Source: an uncultured Chlorobiota bacterium (GTDB lineage: Bacteria > Bacteroidota > Kapaibacteriia > OLB7). From it: a DNA stretch of 6,637 nt. Numbering within the stretch: the first letter of the stretch is position 1; every line of letters begins with the position of its first letter. Of the stretch, positions 1-6,387 are shown in pieces. A program made the position numbers and the translations under genes. The notes under the pieces were generated by a model. The model worked only from the letters and a program-made list of their open reading frames with translations. It did no database searches and was not told where the DNA came from. The DNA lies in contig CAMLOB010000229.1 in assembly GCA_946481475.1 (NCBI GenBank), forward strand, positions 1 through 6,637. Direction: 5' to 3'.

Positions 1-47
1 CCGATTTCGGGTTCTTTGTTCCGACAGATTTTTCTATTTCACAGACT

Positions 48-980
48 ATGGCTGCAATGAGAGTATCGTTTGCGTTCTTTCTCACCCCTTTGCTTCTTCT
101 GCTATCATCTCCGGTTTTTCTCGTTGCCGGAGGGTGGCCGCAGGAAAAAGGGCGATCGTTCATCAAGATCACCTACGGCACCTCATCCTCCAATACGGTC
201 TACCGGTTCGACGGAGAGACGAAATTCCCGACCGACAACGGCGGGGCGACGGTGCGGGACTATCCGCTGGCCGACCGTGGACTTTACCTCTACCTTGAAC
301 ACGGCATCACAAGCGATCTGACGCTTATCGCCGATGCCGGACTGAAACGCTCGATCATTACCACTCCTCTTGAAGAACGGAGGACCCAGGGGCTGGGGGA
401 TATCGGCCTGTCGGCCCGTTATCGTTTCCTCAGTTCCGGCCCTCACGTTCTCTCCGGACGGGCGGGCATCACGTTGCCGACGGGATACACACGTGATCTG
501 ACCCCTCCTCTGGGGAACGGCAACGTCAACTTCTCCCTTGCCGCCGAGTACGGCGTCTCATTCTACCCGGTGCCGGCGTATGCCACGGCGACGCTCGGCT
601 ACAGGATGCGTCCCGGGATCTACGGTCTCTCCACGCTCGACGATCCCTCCGAAGAGTTCAAGCCGGAATATGCCGACGTCGTTACTGCCGAGGCGGAGGC
701 GGGATATACGTTGTTCAAGCGGTTGCTCGTCAAGGGGAACATTCGTTATCTGACGACCACGCGCTCGGATGACAATGACTTCGATGTGGTCCATCCGCCG
801 GAGACCGAACAGTACCTGAAAGTGGGGGGAGGACTTGCCGCATCGGTCTGGAAGGACATCGCCATCAGTGCCGACATCTACGCAACACCTCTCGGCAAGA
901 AGACGGCGAACAGTCTGGACATCTTTATCGGAATTTCCTGGCAGGGATTCCTTTTCGGGAAGAAGGAGAAGAAAGAGTAG
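48..980 (+). CDS. Outer-membrane beta-barrel protein, MetA-pathway/'transporter'-like
   Basis: Predicted outer-membrane beta-barrel of 310 residues. Residues 1-28 are a signal peptide: a short start, R5, then a long Leu/Phe-rich core ending near VAGG. The mature part is made of alternating polar/hydrophobic strands rich in Tyr, Gly and Thr. GLGDIGLSARYRF (115-127) followed by a LPTG turn (143-146) resembles the signature of the Phenol_MetA_deg/transporter barrel family, whose members are poorly characterised. The last strand (about 291-303, ending FLF) is followed by a charged GKKEKKE tail. The start is uncertain: ATG at 48 and ATG at 57 are both in frame, neither has a clear Shine-Dalgarno, and the frame stays open to the left edge, so an earlier start outside the window cannot be excluded. 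An 81-base gap separates it from the molybdoenzyme gene downstream. Substrate and function are unknown; a role as a porin for that redox pair is only inferred from position. Confidence 0.75.
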   Translation: MAAMRVSFAFFLTPLLLLLSSPVFLVAGGWPQEKGRSFIKITYGTSSSNTVYRFDGETKFPTDNGGATVRDYPLADRGLYLYLEHGITSDLTLIADAGLKRSIITTPLEERRTQGLGDIGLSARYRFLSSGPHVLSGRAGITLPTGYTRDLTPPLGNGNVNFSLAAEYGVSFYPVPAYATATLGYRMRPGIYGLSTLDDPSEEFKPEYADVVTAEAEAGYTLFKRLLVKGNIRYLTTTRSDDNDFDVVHPPETEQYLKVGGGLAASVWKDIAISADIYATPLGKKTANSLDIFIGISWQGFLFGKKEKKE

Positions 981-997
981 AGAATATCGAAGGTAAT

Positions 998-1024
998 CGA
1001 CCGTTGCGACCGGTCGTTCTTTCC
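998..1024 (+). terminator. Weak terminator-like hairpin after the barrel gene
   Basis: A perfect 6-bp GC-rich stem (CGACCG at 998-1003 and CGGTCG at 1011-1016) encloses a 7-base loop and is followed by the pyrimidine run TTCTTTCC. It lies 17 bases after the stop codon of the barrel gene. The stem is short and the T-run is interrupted, so it may be a weak or partial terminator that leaves some read-through into the molybdoenzyme gene. It could also be chance. Confidence 0.35.
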
Positions 1025-1061
1025 GACTTGCAACGTATAGCTCAACGCCGACAATCTATTT

Positions 1062-2183
1062 ATGAATATCGATCGCAGAAATTTCCTCAAGCTTTCCGGA
1101 ACCGGTATCGCCGGCGTCTTCATCCTTCCTCTGGTTCAGGGATGCGAGGGGCATCTGGTGACGCCCCTGGTTGAGCCGAAAGCCGAACCGTTCGTGACGC
1201 CCACCAGTCAGTTCTTTCTGCAGAACGGCGGCGAGGGAGGAATTCCCGGATGGACGCAACCGGTCTTCAACACCGAAAGCGACTGGTCGCTGGTGGTGAA
1301 AAAACAGAATGCCACGGTCGCTACCCTGACCTTCAGTGACCTGATGGATATAGCGGCGGGGGGAGAGGAGATCACAATGTTGAAGACCATCGAGTGCGTT
1401 CTGCAGGGGACGGTTCGGGTTTCTCCTACCGGATATACCGGCAACGCCTACTGGACCGGTGTTCCGTTGCGGCGCGTGGTGGAGGCCGTGGACCTTGCAA
1501 CCGTGCAGACATTGATTCTGACGGCGGCCGACAAATTCACCAACAAGATTCCAGTGGAGCGGATCACCGAAGCCGAAAGTATGGGATTGATAGAACCTCT
1601 TCTGGTCTATAAAATGAACGGTGAATCTCTTCCGGCACAGCACGGCTTCCCGGTCCGCCTGATTATTCAGGAGGGTTACGGCTACATGAACGTGAAGTGG
1701 CTGACGGAAGTCCAGGCCGTCAACATTCCCATCGAGAACTTTGACGGCTTCGGCACATATCCGGAGCAGGGATTTTCCGATGAAGGGATCATGGCGGTCA
1801 ACAGCCGCGCGACAAGTCTGTTCGACATGGTTCAGGTCTCCGCAGGACCGTCAATGATCTTCGGTTTTGCCGTCAGCGGCAGGGCCCCGATCGAAAAGGT
1901 GGAGATCAGTATCGACGGTGGGGCGCCCGAGGAGGCGGAGCTTGTGCCGCCGGATGAGCTGACCCCGAATCTGCCGCCGAATATCGTGCAGCTTATGGAA
2001 GGGGAAGAATATCCGTTCCGTGCCGTCTGGACTCCGTGGCGGTTCCAGTGGGAGGCGGGGCGGGGTGAACACACGATTGCCATCCGCGCCTTCGACACGG
2101 AGGGGAACTTCCAGCCGGACACCGACACAACGGGGCGCGACGGATTGAACGGATTGACGACGTATCGCGTAAACGTAAGCTGA
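1062..2183 (+). CDS. Tat-exported molybdopterin-dependent oxidoreductase, sulfite oxidase-like
   Basis: Periplasmic molybdenum-cofactor enzyme of the sulfite oxidase fold, 373 residues. Seen: a twin-arginine motif D4-R-R-N-F-L-K10, a hydrophobic stretch, then VQGC with C28 as a probable lipidation cysteine, suggesting a folded, Tat-exported lipoprotein. The molybdopterin domain (about 60-225) has the candidate molybdenum-ligand Cys112 in TIECVLQG, then GNAYWTGVPL, HGFPVRL (194-200) and VKWL (211-214), all typical of the family. The C-terminal part (about 255-372) matches the Mo-co dimerisation domain, with VEISIDGG and RAFDTEGNFQP (342-352). Odd: canonical sulfite oxidases have CAGNRR at the molybdenum-ligand site, and here the arginines after the Cys are missing. 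The true substrate may therefore be sulfite or something else, and I leave the symbol empty. The gene is followed after 10 bases by a cytochrome c gene, a SorAB-like arrangement in which the heme subunit accepts the electrons. The ATG at 1062 lacks a Shine-Dalgarno but is the only start that keeps the whole Tat signal. Confidence 0.88.
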   Translation: MNIDRRNFLKLSGTGIAGVFILPLVQGCEGHLVTPLVEPKAEPFVTPTSQFFLQNGGEGGIPGWTQPVFNTESDWSLVVKKQNATVATLTFSDLMDIAAGGEEITMLKTIECVLQGTVRVSPTGYTGNAYWTGVPLRRVVEAVDLATVQTLILTAADKFTNKIPVERITEAESMGLIEPLLVYKMNGESLPAQHGFPVRLIIQEGYGYMNVKWLTEVQAVNIPIENFDGFGTYPEQGFSDEGIMAVNSRATSLFDMVQVSAGPSMIFGFAVSGRAPIEKVEISIDGGAPEEAELVPPDELTPNLPPNIVQLMEGEEYPFRAVWTPWRFQWEAGRGEHTIAIRAFDTEGNFQPDTDTTGRDGLNGLTTYRVNVS

Positions 2184-2185
2184 TA

Positions 2186-2192
2186 AAGGAAG
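2186..2192 (+). promoter_or_regulatory. Ribosome binding site for the cytochrome c gene
   Basis: AAGGAAG sits just after the stop of the molybdoenzyme gene and directly before ATG 2194. It is the best Shine-Dalgarno match among the genes here, though unusually close to the start. It supports ATG 2194 and translation of the two genes from one transcript. Confidence 0.5.
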
Positions 2193-2193
2193 A

Positions 2194-2568
2194 ATGATCT
2201 ATCGTAACCTTCGCTATGCCGCTCTGACCGGCGCTCTCGGATTATTCGGCTTTGCCGTTCTGTTCAGCGCATGCAGCCTTCTCGATCCCTCCCCCGAGGC
2301 GACGATCGTCCGTCCGGTGGAACTGGACTGCGACGATCTGACCTCTCTCTCCGGCATGGAAATCTACCGGTGCCAATGCGCAAGCTGTCACGGCATCGAC
2401 GGAGAGCCGGTGACCGAGGAGATCACCGATATCCGGGGATTTGCCATGCAGGACAAGTTCGAGACTGCGTTGAATACCGGGCCGGGGACCATGCCGGAGT
2501 ATCCGGAGATCGATTCGGCGGAACGTCAGCGCCTGTTCGAATATGTTCGGGACAATCTGGGGCAATAA
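2194..2568 (+). CDS. Small lipoprotein c-type cytochrome, partner of the molybdoenzyme
   Basis: Monoheme class I-like cytochrome c, 124 residues, exported and probably lipid-anchored. Residues 1-26 form a signal peptide with R4 and R7, a hydrophobic core and LFSAC, making C27 the probable lipidated cysteine. The heme site is C62-A-S-C65-H66; M100 in GPGTMPEYP is the likely second axial ligand. The C-terminal helix (EYVRDNLG) is typical of the fold. Two further cysteines, C46 and C60 (the latter giving CQCASCH), are not needed for heme attachment and could form a disulfide. The gene starts 10 bases after the molybdoenzyme stop, so the two are almost certainly co-transcribed. By analogy with SorAB sulfite dehydrogenases it should accept electrons from the molybdenum centre and pass them to the respiratory chain. 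The electron-transfer role is well supported; the specific donor is inferred from position. Confidence 0.88.
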   Translation: MIYRNLRYAALTGALGLFGFAVLFSACSLLDPSPEATIVRPVELDCDDLTSLSGMEIYRCQCASCHGIDGEPVTEEITDIRGFAMQDKFETALNTGPGTMPEYPEIDSAERQRLFEYVRDNLGQ

Positions 2569-2676
2569 GCCGCTGTGCCGACCCCCTCATCCCCCTTCTC
2601 TTCGGGACGTTTCGTGACTTGTCCCGCGCCGAACCTTCCGTAACTTCACTTCTTTCCAATCATTCGCAGAAGAACA

Positions 2677-4548
2677 ATGACCGACTTCAGGGAGCGGCTC
2701 GGTTCCGGCCGCCCGATCGTGATCGACGGCTCGATGGACGCGGCCTTGCGGGCCGAAGGATATAATGAGTATCCGATCGAGATCTATAATCTGAAAAATC
2801 CGTTGCTGATCGAGCGGCTGCACGGCCTCTTTATCGATGCCGGTGCGGAGATCATCCAGTCGAACACGGCCGGTGGAAACGCCCTGACCCTTGCCCCTTA
2901 CAAACTGGACGACAAGGTCTACGAGATCAACCGCAAGGGAGTCTGGCTTGCCCGGACCGCCGCCATCGGCAAAGCATACGTGGCCGGGGTTGTCGGTCCG
3001 GTCGGCAAGTTCTTTGCGCCGGTCGGCCAGTTGAAGCCGGAGGAGGCGCGTGAGGCGTACACCGCACAGATTCATGCCCTTCTCGACGGCGGGTGCGATC
3101 TGCTGATCCTGAAGTCCTTTATCGACATTGACGATCTGGAGATTGCCCTGAAGGCGGCGCGCCACGTTTCGGCGGACATTCCGATCATCGCACAGAAAAC
3201 ATTCCCCGAAGACGGCTCCGTTCTCGCCTCGGAATATCCGCGCGACATCGCCCGCCGTCTGGAAGCGCACGACGTGGCGGCAATCGGCTCGAACGGAACG
3301 GTCGGTCCGCAGCGCATGAGGAGCATCGTCCGTGCGCTCCGCAGCGCAACCGGGGGGGTCCTCTCGGCACAGCCCGACATCGGAACGCCGACACTGGTTG
3401 ACGGTCTCCCGATCTACAACGCGACAACGGAATACGTTGCCCGCTCGGTGGCCGCGCTGGTGGAGAGTGGCGTGACGATCGTCGGTGCCGACGGAGGGGG
3501 AGTGCCGGAACATGTCCGGGCGATCAGTCGGGCCGTCTCGTCGATGCAGGTGGGGAATCCGGAGATCAAGCCGAAATCCCGCAAGCAACAGACAGGAGAA
3601 TCGCGACCCGAACCGGAATCGGGACAGTTCGGCGCGAGGCTCGGAAAGGAGTTCCTGGTCACCGCCGAGGTCGGCATCCCGCGCGGACTCGATATGAGCG
3701 GGGTCTTCGAGGAGGCGGCCTACTTCAAGGGGATCGGGGTCGATGCGATCAACATCTTCGACGGCGCCCGCGCCCGGTTGCGGATCAGTCCGATCACCAT
3801 CAGTCATCTGGTCGCAGAACGGGTCGGCATCGAATGTATCACCCACCTTGCCTGTCGTGACAGGAATATGGTGGGATTGCAGGCCGAACTGCTCGGCGCC
3901 CACTCTCTCGGACTTCGCACCATCCTTGCGGTCACCGGCGATCCGACCCATATCGGCGACTATCCATATGCCACCTCGGTCTACGACGTCGATGCGGTGG
4001 GGCTGGTCCGGGCGTTGAAGAGGATGAACGAAGGGCTGGATCTTGTGGGCAATCCGATCGGCGGACCGACTCGCTTCACCATTGCCTGTGCGGTCAATCC
4101 GGTTGCCGAGGATATGGAGCGGGAGATCGTGCGGCTTGAGCGGAAGGCCGAAGAGGGGGCCGAGGTCGCCTTCACACAACCGGTCTTCGACGCCGAAACG
4201 CTCCACCGGTTCCTTGAGCGGATCGAACATATTCCGATCCGGATCATGCTGGGACTGAGTCTGCTGAGCGGTGCCCGCCACGCCGAGTTCCTCCATCATG
4301 AAGTCCCCGGCATGACGATCCCCGACGCAATCCAGGAACGCCTGAGAAAGGCCGACGAACCGGTGGCCGAGGGAGTAAACGTGACCGTGGAGTTCATCGA
4401 AAGCATCGGCCGGATGCCGGAGAAGATCGCCGGACTCTACATCATGCCGCCGAACCACAAGGAGTTCATGGTCAAGGAATTGCTGGAGCGGACGGGACTG
4501 CGGACGTACGATGATATGATTGTAGAGGAGAACGGGATCACGGGGTGA
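2677..4548 (+). CDS. Homocysteine methyltransferase-like domain fused to methylenetetrahydrofolate reductase
   Basis: A cytoplasmic 623-residue fusion with the architecture of Bacillus YitJ. Residues 1-290 are a homocysteine S-methyltransferase-like barrel (VIDGSM near 15-20, SNT at 62-64, GADGGGVPEH at 270-279). Residues 291-322 are a polar linker. Residues 323-610 are a MetF-type reductase, which makes 5-methyl-tetrahydrofolate from 5,10-methylene-tetrahydrofolate using a flavin. The reductase looks intact: E331 in TAEVGIPRG, CRDRN (393-397), D422 in AVTGDP and Q501 in FTQPVFD match the family's key positions, and TSVYDVDAV resembles YitJ closely. The methyltransferase half lacks the three zinc cysteines: the NC motif reads N206-G207, and GGCCG reads G270-A-D272-G273-G274. 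ETF reads K146-S-F. It is therefore unlikely to use homocysteine in the usual zinc-dependent way. The reductase activity is confidently predicted; the first half is probably a pseudoenzyme, regulatory or repurposed. ATG 2677 has only a weak purine-rich stretch upstream. Confidence 0.92.
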   Translation: MTDFRERLGSGRPIVIDGSMDAALRAEGYNEYPIEIYNLKNPLLIERLHGLFIDAGAEIIQSNTAGGNALTLAPYKLDDKVYEINRKGVWLARTAAIGKAYVAGVVGPVGKFFAPVGQLKPEEAREAYTAQIHALLDGGCDLLILKSFIDIDDLEIALKAARHVSADIPIIAQKTFPEDGSVLASEYPRDIARRLEAHDVAAIGSNGTVGPQRMRSIVRALRSATGGVLSAQPDIGTPTLVDGLPIYNATTEYVARSVAALVESGVTIVGADGGGVPEHVRAISRAVSSMQVGNPEIKPKSRKQQTGESRPEPESGQFGARLGKEFLVTAEVGIPRGLDMSGVFEEAAYFKGIGVDAINIFDGARARLRISPITISHLVAERVGIECITHLACRDRNMVGLQAELLGAHSLGLRTILAVTGDPTHIGDYPYATSVYDVDAVGLVRALKRMNEGLDLVGNPIGGPTRFTIACAVNPVAEDMEREIVRLERKAEEGAEVAFTQPVFDAETLHRFLERIEHIPIRIMLGLSLLSGARHAEFLHHEVPGMTIPDAIQERLRKADEPVAEGVNVTVEFIESIGRMPEKIAGLYIMPPNHKEFMVKELLERTGLRTYDDMIVEENGITG

Positions 4549-4588
4549 TGGGGTTTCTCCTTATAGAGTCGGTGCCTGAAAAATATCT

Positions 4589-4729
4589 ATGATAGAGAGA
4601 AAGAAAGAATACCCCTTGGTGATTCTTTGTGCTCTTAGTGTTTTTGTGGTTGTTCTCTCATCAATGATGCAATGCTGGGTCCTTGAACCACTATGCGCTC
4701 CCATCACCTCTGAACCCCCACTTTTGTAA
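4589..4729 (+). CDS. Possible 46-residue single-pass membrane microprotein
   Basis: An open frame starts with MIERKKEYP and is followed by a strongly hydrophobic stretch (about residues 9-27, including LVILCALSVFVVVLSS), then a short cysteine- and proline-containing tail ending PPLL before TAA. A positive N-terminus followed by one membrane-length segment is what a small membrane protein or uncleaved signal would show. It lies in the AT-richer gap between two convergent genes, has no visible Shine-Dalgarno, and I recognise no family. It may be chance or the remnant of a larger gene. Confidence 0.25.
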   Translation: MIERKKEYPLVILCALSVFVVVLSSMMQCWVLEPLCAPITSEPPLL

Positions 4730-4741
4730 GACCGAAGTAGG

Positions 4742-4772
4742 AAAAAAACGTCACTGTCTACGGTCAGTAGAC
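4742..4772 (-). terminator. Terminator-like hairpin of the propeller gene, overlapping its stop codon
   Basis: Read on the minus strand, GTCTAC (4772-4767), a 5-base loop and GTAGAC (4761-4756) form a perfect 6-bp stem. After a 7-base spacer comes a run of seven T (4748-4742). The loop contains the TGA stop codon of the propeller gene (4766-4764). The T-run suits an intrinsic terminator, but the spacer is longer and the stem shorter than ideal. Confidence 0.45.
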
Positions 4773-6173
4773 GGGAAGCGGAAAGCTTGTACTCAGATTC
4801 CCGGAGCTGATACGGACAACGTAGATTCCTGAAGGAATATTCGGCAAATCAAATCGAATGACGTGTCTCCCGGCCGTCAGGAGTTCGGTCTGTTGTTCAA
4901 GAATCAGGTGTCCGGCAGCATCCCATAGCTCCATCCGCAGAGCATCGGGCTTCGGATGAACGACGGCAAGTTCAAGCCCATCCGTATGTCGGGAAGAAAG
5001 GACGCTGCAATCAAGTTCACGGGTTCCGCTCCGCTCTGCCAGACCCGATAGTCCGGCATCCCACACGTATAAGTTCCCATTGCTTTCTGCCAGGAGACCT
5101 CGCCGTTCCGTCAGGAATTGAATTTTGCCTCCGGCGGTTGTGGATGGTTGCCATCCCTCTACCGAATCCCGCTTCCAGCTTCTTCCTCCATCATCGGTTC
5201 TGACAACGGAACCGTTGGAAGCGGCGATGCCTTCCAGAGGATCAAGAAACGAGATGGAGGATAACCCCCCGAATTCGTTTTCGATCTGATCATGATGAAG
5301 CATCTCCCAGGTCTCCCCCCCATCCGTTGTGCGGGCGAAATAGGAAAGCCAGTCATCTGCAAAGTCGACGGCGGCCAGGTATCCTTCCCGTTCATCAAAA
5401 AACTGGAAGTTGAATTTCTCAAGAGTGCCCAAAGGTGTTTCAGGGAGCGGCATGCGGCGCCATGTCCTGCCCCGGTCCGATGTCACGGCAATCATCGGAT
5501 TCGCTTTCGGGGCATCATCGATAACGCACACATATCTGTTGGAGTCTACACAGGCGGCTTTCCATATCCTGCCGTAGGTCCACGCATCCGGTACGGGTGA
5601 TGTTTCCGTCTGCCGCCATGATACTCCCCCATCCTGTGTGGACAGAATGATAAAGTGGTTCCTGCTGAGGGAAGTCAACGGCAGCATCAGGATACCGTGC
5701 TTCTTGTTATACATCGAGATTTGTGCGAGTTCGGATGAGACAGTGAAGAAAGTGCTGGTATCCGAAATCGTATAAGTTTGCACTTGTTCCCATGTCTTTC
5801 CGGTATCAAGGGAGCGGAGGATATATCCGCTGTCGGCAGCGACAATCGCAAGTTCCGGTACGGGCCAGGCAATGTTGGAGAGCAGCAAGGGGAATCGCCG
5901 ACCTGAGTTCGGATCATTCCGATTCTCGGTGTAGGGGGATGTCCAGGATGCTCCACCATCCGTCGACAGGAGGAGATAGGTCCTGATACCGATGCCGGCC
6001 CAGGCGGAAATCAAACAATGCTGAGAGTCGACGCACTTGAGATCAATCCACAGATGACCGGCATGCTCGGACGATGTCTTCTGCCACACGGGCCTTTCTG
6101 ATTGAGAGTAGAGTGTGGTGGCACCGAACGCTAACACTGCAATGCACCAGAAGATGTATACTATATTCAGCAT
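4764..6173 (-). CDS. Secreted Asp-box beta-propeller protein with T9SS type A sorting domain
   Basis: An exported 469-residue protein. Residues 1-24 form a signal peptide (hydrophobic, ending LYSQS). Six Asp-box repeats (S/T-x-D-x-G-x-T/S-W) follow, ending at W77, W128, W186, W238, W289 and W333, typical of sialidase/YCF48-type beta-propellers. Residues about 400-469 resemble a T9SS type A sorting domain: ELWDAAGHLIL, then LLTAGRHVIRFDLPNIPSGIYVVRIS, the usual 'aG.h.i.lD...ipsGiYvvri' pattern (shown here as separated motifs at 431-456). Such domains direct proteins across the outer membrane and are often removed at the cell surface. The usual YPNP start of the sorting domain is degenerate (HPKPDAL). 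No catalytic residues of sialidases are recognisable, so I infer a surface binding or structural protein. It is transcribed opposite to its neighbours, with visibly lower GC than the fusion gene. ATG 6173 precedes the signal peptide; no Shine-Dalgarno is visible. Confidence 0.82.
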   Translation of the reverse strand: MLNIVYIFWCIAVLAFGATTLYSQSERPVWQKTSSEHAGHLWIDLKCVDSQHCLISAWAGIGIRTYLLLSTDGGASWTSPYTENRNDPNSGRRFPLLLSNIAWPVPELAIVAADSGYILRSLDTGKTWEQVQTYTISDTSTFFTVSSELAQISMYNKKHGILMLPLTSLSRNHFIILSTQDGGVSWRQTETSPVPDAWTYGRIWKAACVDSNRYVCVIDDAPKANPMIAVTSDRGRTWRRMPLPETPLGTLEKFNFQFFDEREGYLAAVDFADDWLSYFARTTDGGETWEMLHHDQIENEFGGLSSISFLDPLEGIAASNGSVVRTDDGGRSWKRDSVEGWQPSTTAGGKIQFLTERRGLLAESNGNLYVWDAGLSGLAERSGTRELDCSVLSSRHTDGLELAVVHPKPDALRMELWDAAGHLILEQQTELLTAGRHVIRFDLPNIPSGIYVVRISSGNLSTSFPLPVY

Positions 6174-6199
6174 GATAGAGAAGCCGTCCGGAGAGTGAA

Positions 6200-6240
6200 G
6201 GATGCACTGAGAGATTACACACTTTCAGTGTGTAGCATTC
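6200..6240. repeat. Strong inverted repeat in the divergent intergenic region
   Basis: Arms TACACACT (6216-6223) and AGTGTGTA (6227-6234) are perfect complements around a 3-base loop. An outer pair, GGATGC (6200-6205) and GCATTC (6235-6240), pairs with one G-T wobble but leaves a 10-base bulge on the left side. It lies 43 bases or more upstream of the propeller start and about 150 bases upstream of hpnE, between the divergent genes. It could be an operator for a dimeric regulator or an RNA hairpin in the propeller leader. No T-run follows, so a terminator is unlikely. Confidence 0.5.
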
Positions 6241-6387
6241 AATCACCGGGAATGTATGAAAAGAATCAATTTCAAGAACCTTCGTGACAGTATCGGTATC
6301 GGTCAAGCTTCCGGGATAAATTCTCCAAGCGATAAAAATTTTACTCACTTGTCCGAATCACAGCAGTCTCTCAGGTAACGAAAAAAC

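Noticed and set aside
1056..1643. A 195-codon minus-strand frame opposite the molybdoenzyme gene
   Set aside because: It is antisense to a well-supported family member and shows no protein family features; a by-product of base composition.
2603..2626. Inverted repeat CGGGAC/GTCCCG between the cytochrome and fusion genes
   Set aside because: The loop is 12 bases and no T-run follows, so it is not a convincing terminator. The gap is only 108 bases and shows no SAM-riboswitch features that might be expected before a methionine gene.
2587..4458. A 623-codon open frame on the minus strand opposite the fusion gene
   Set aside because: Its product is rich in Arg, Asp and His without recognisable motifs, and it lies antisense to a clearly conserved enzyme. 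GC-rich third codon positions on the plus strand explain the lack of stops.
6290..6303. Tandem repeat GTATCG GTATCG
   Set aside because: Only two 6-base copies; too short to be meaningful.
6043..6348. A 101-codon minus-strand frame that overlaps the start of the propeller gene
   Set aside because: Most of it lies out of frame within the propeller coding sequence, and no motif or ribosome site supports it. The propeller frame has a signal peptide and Asp-boxes.
6174..6387. Promoters for the divergent propeller and hpnE genes
   Set aside because: AT-rich patches exist (for example 6331-6345), but no pair matching either the sigma-70 or the Bacteroidetes TTTG / TAnnTTTG consensus at proper spacing was found.
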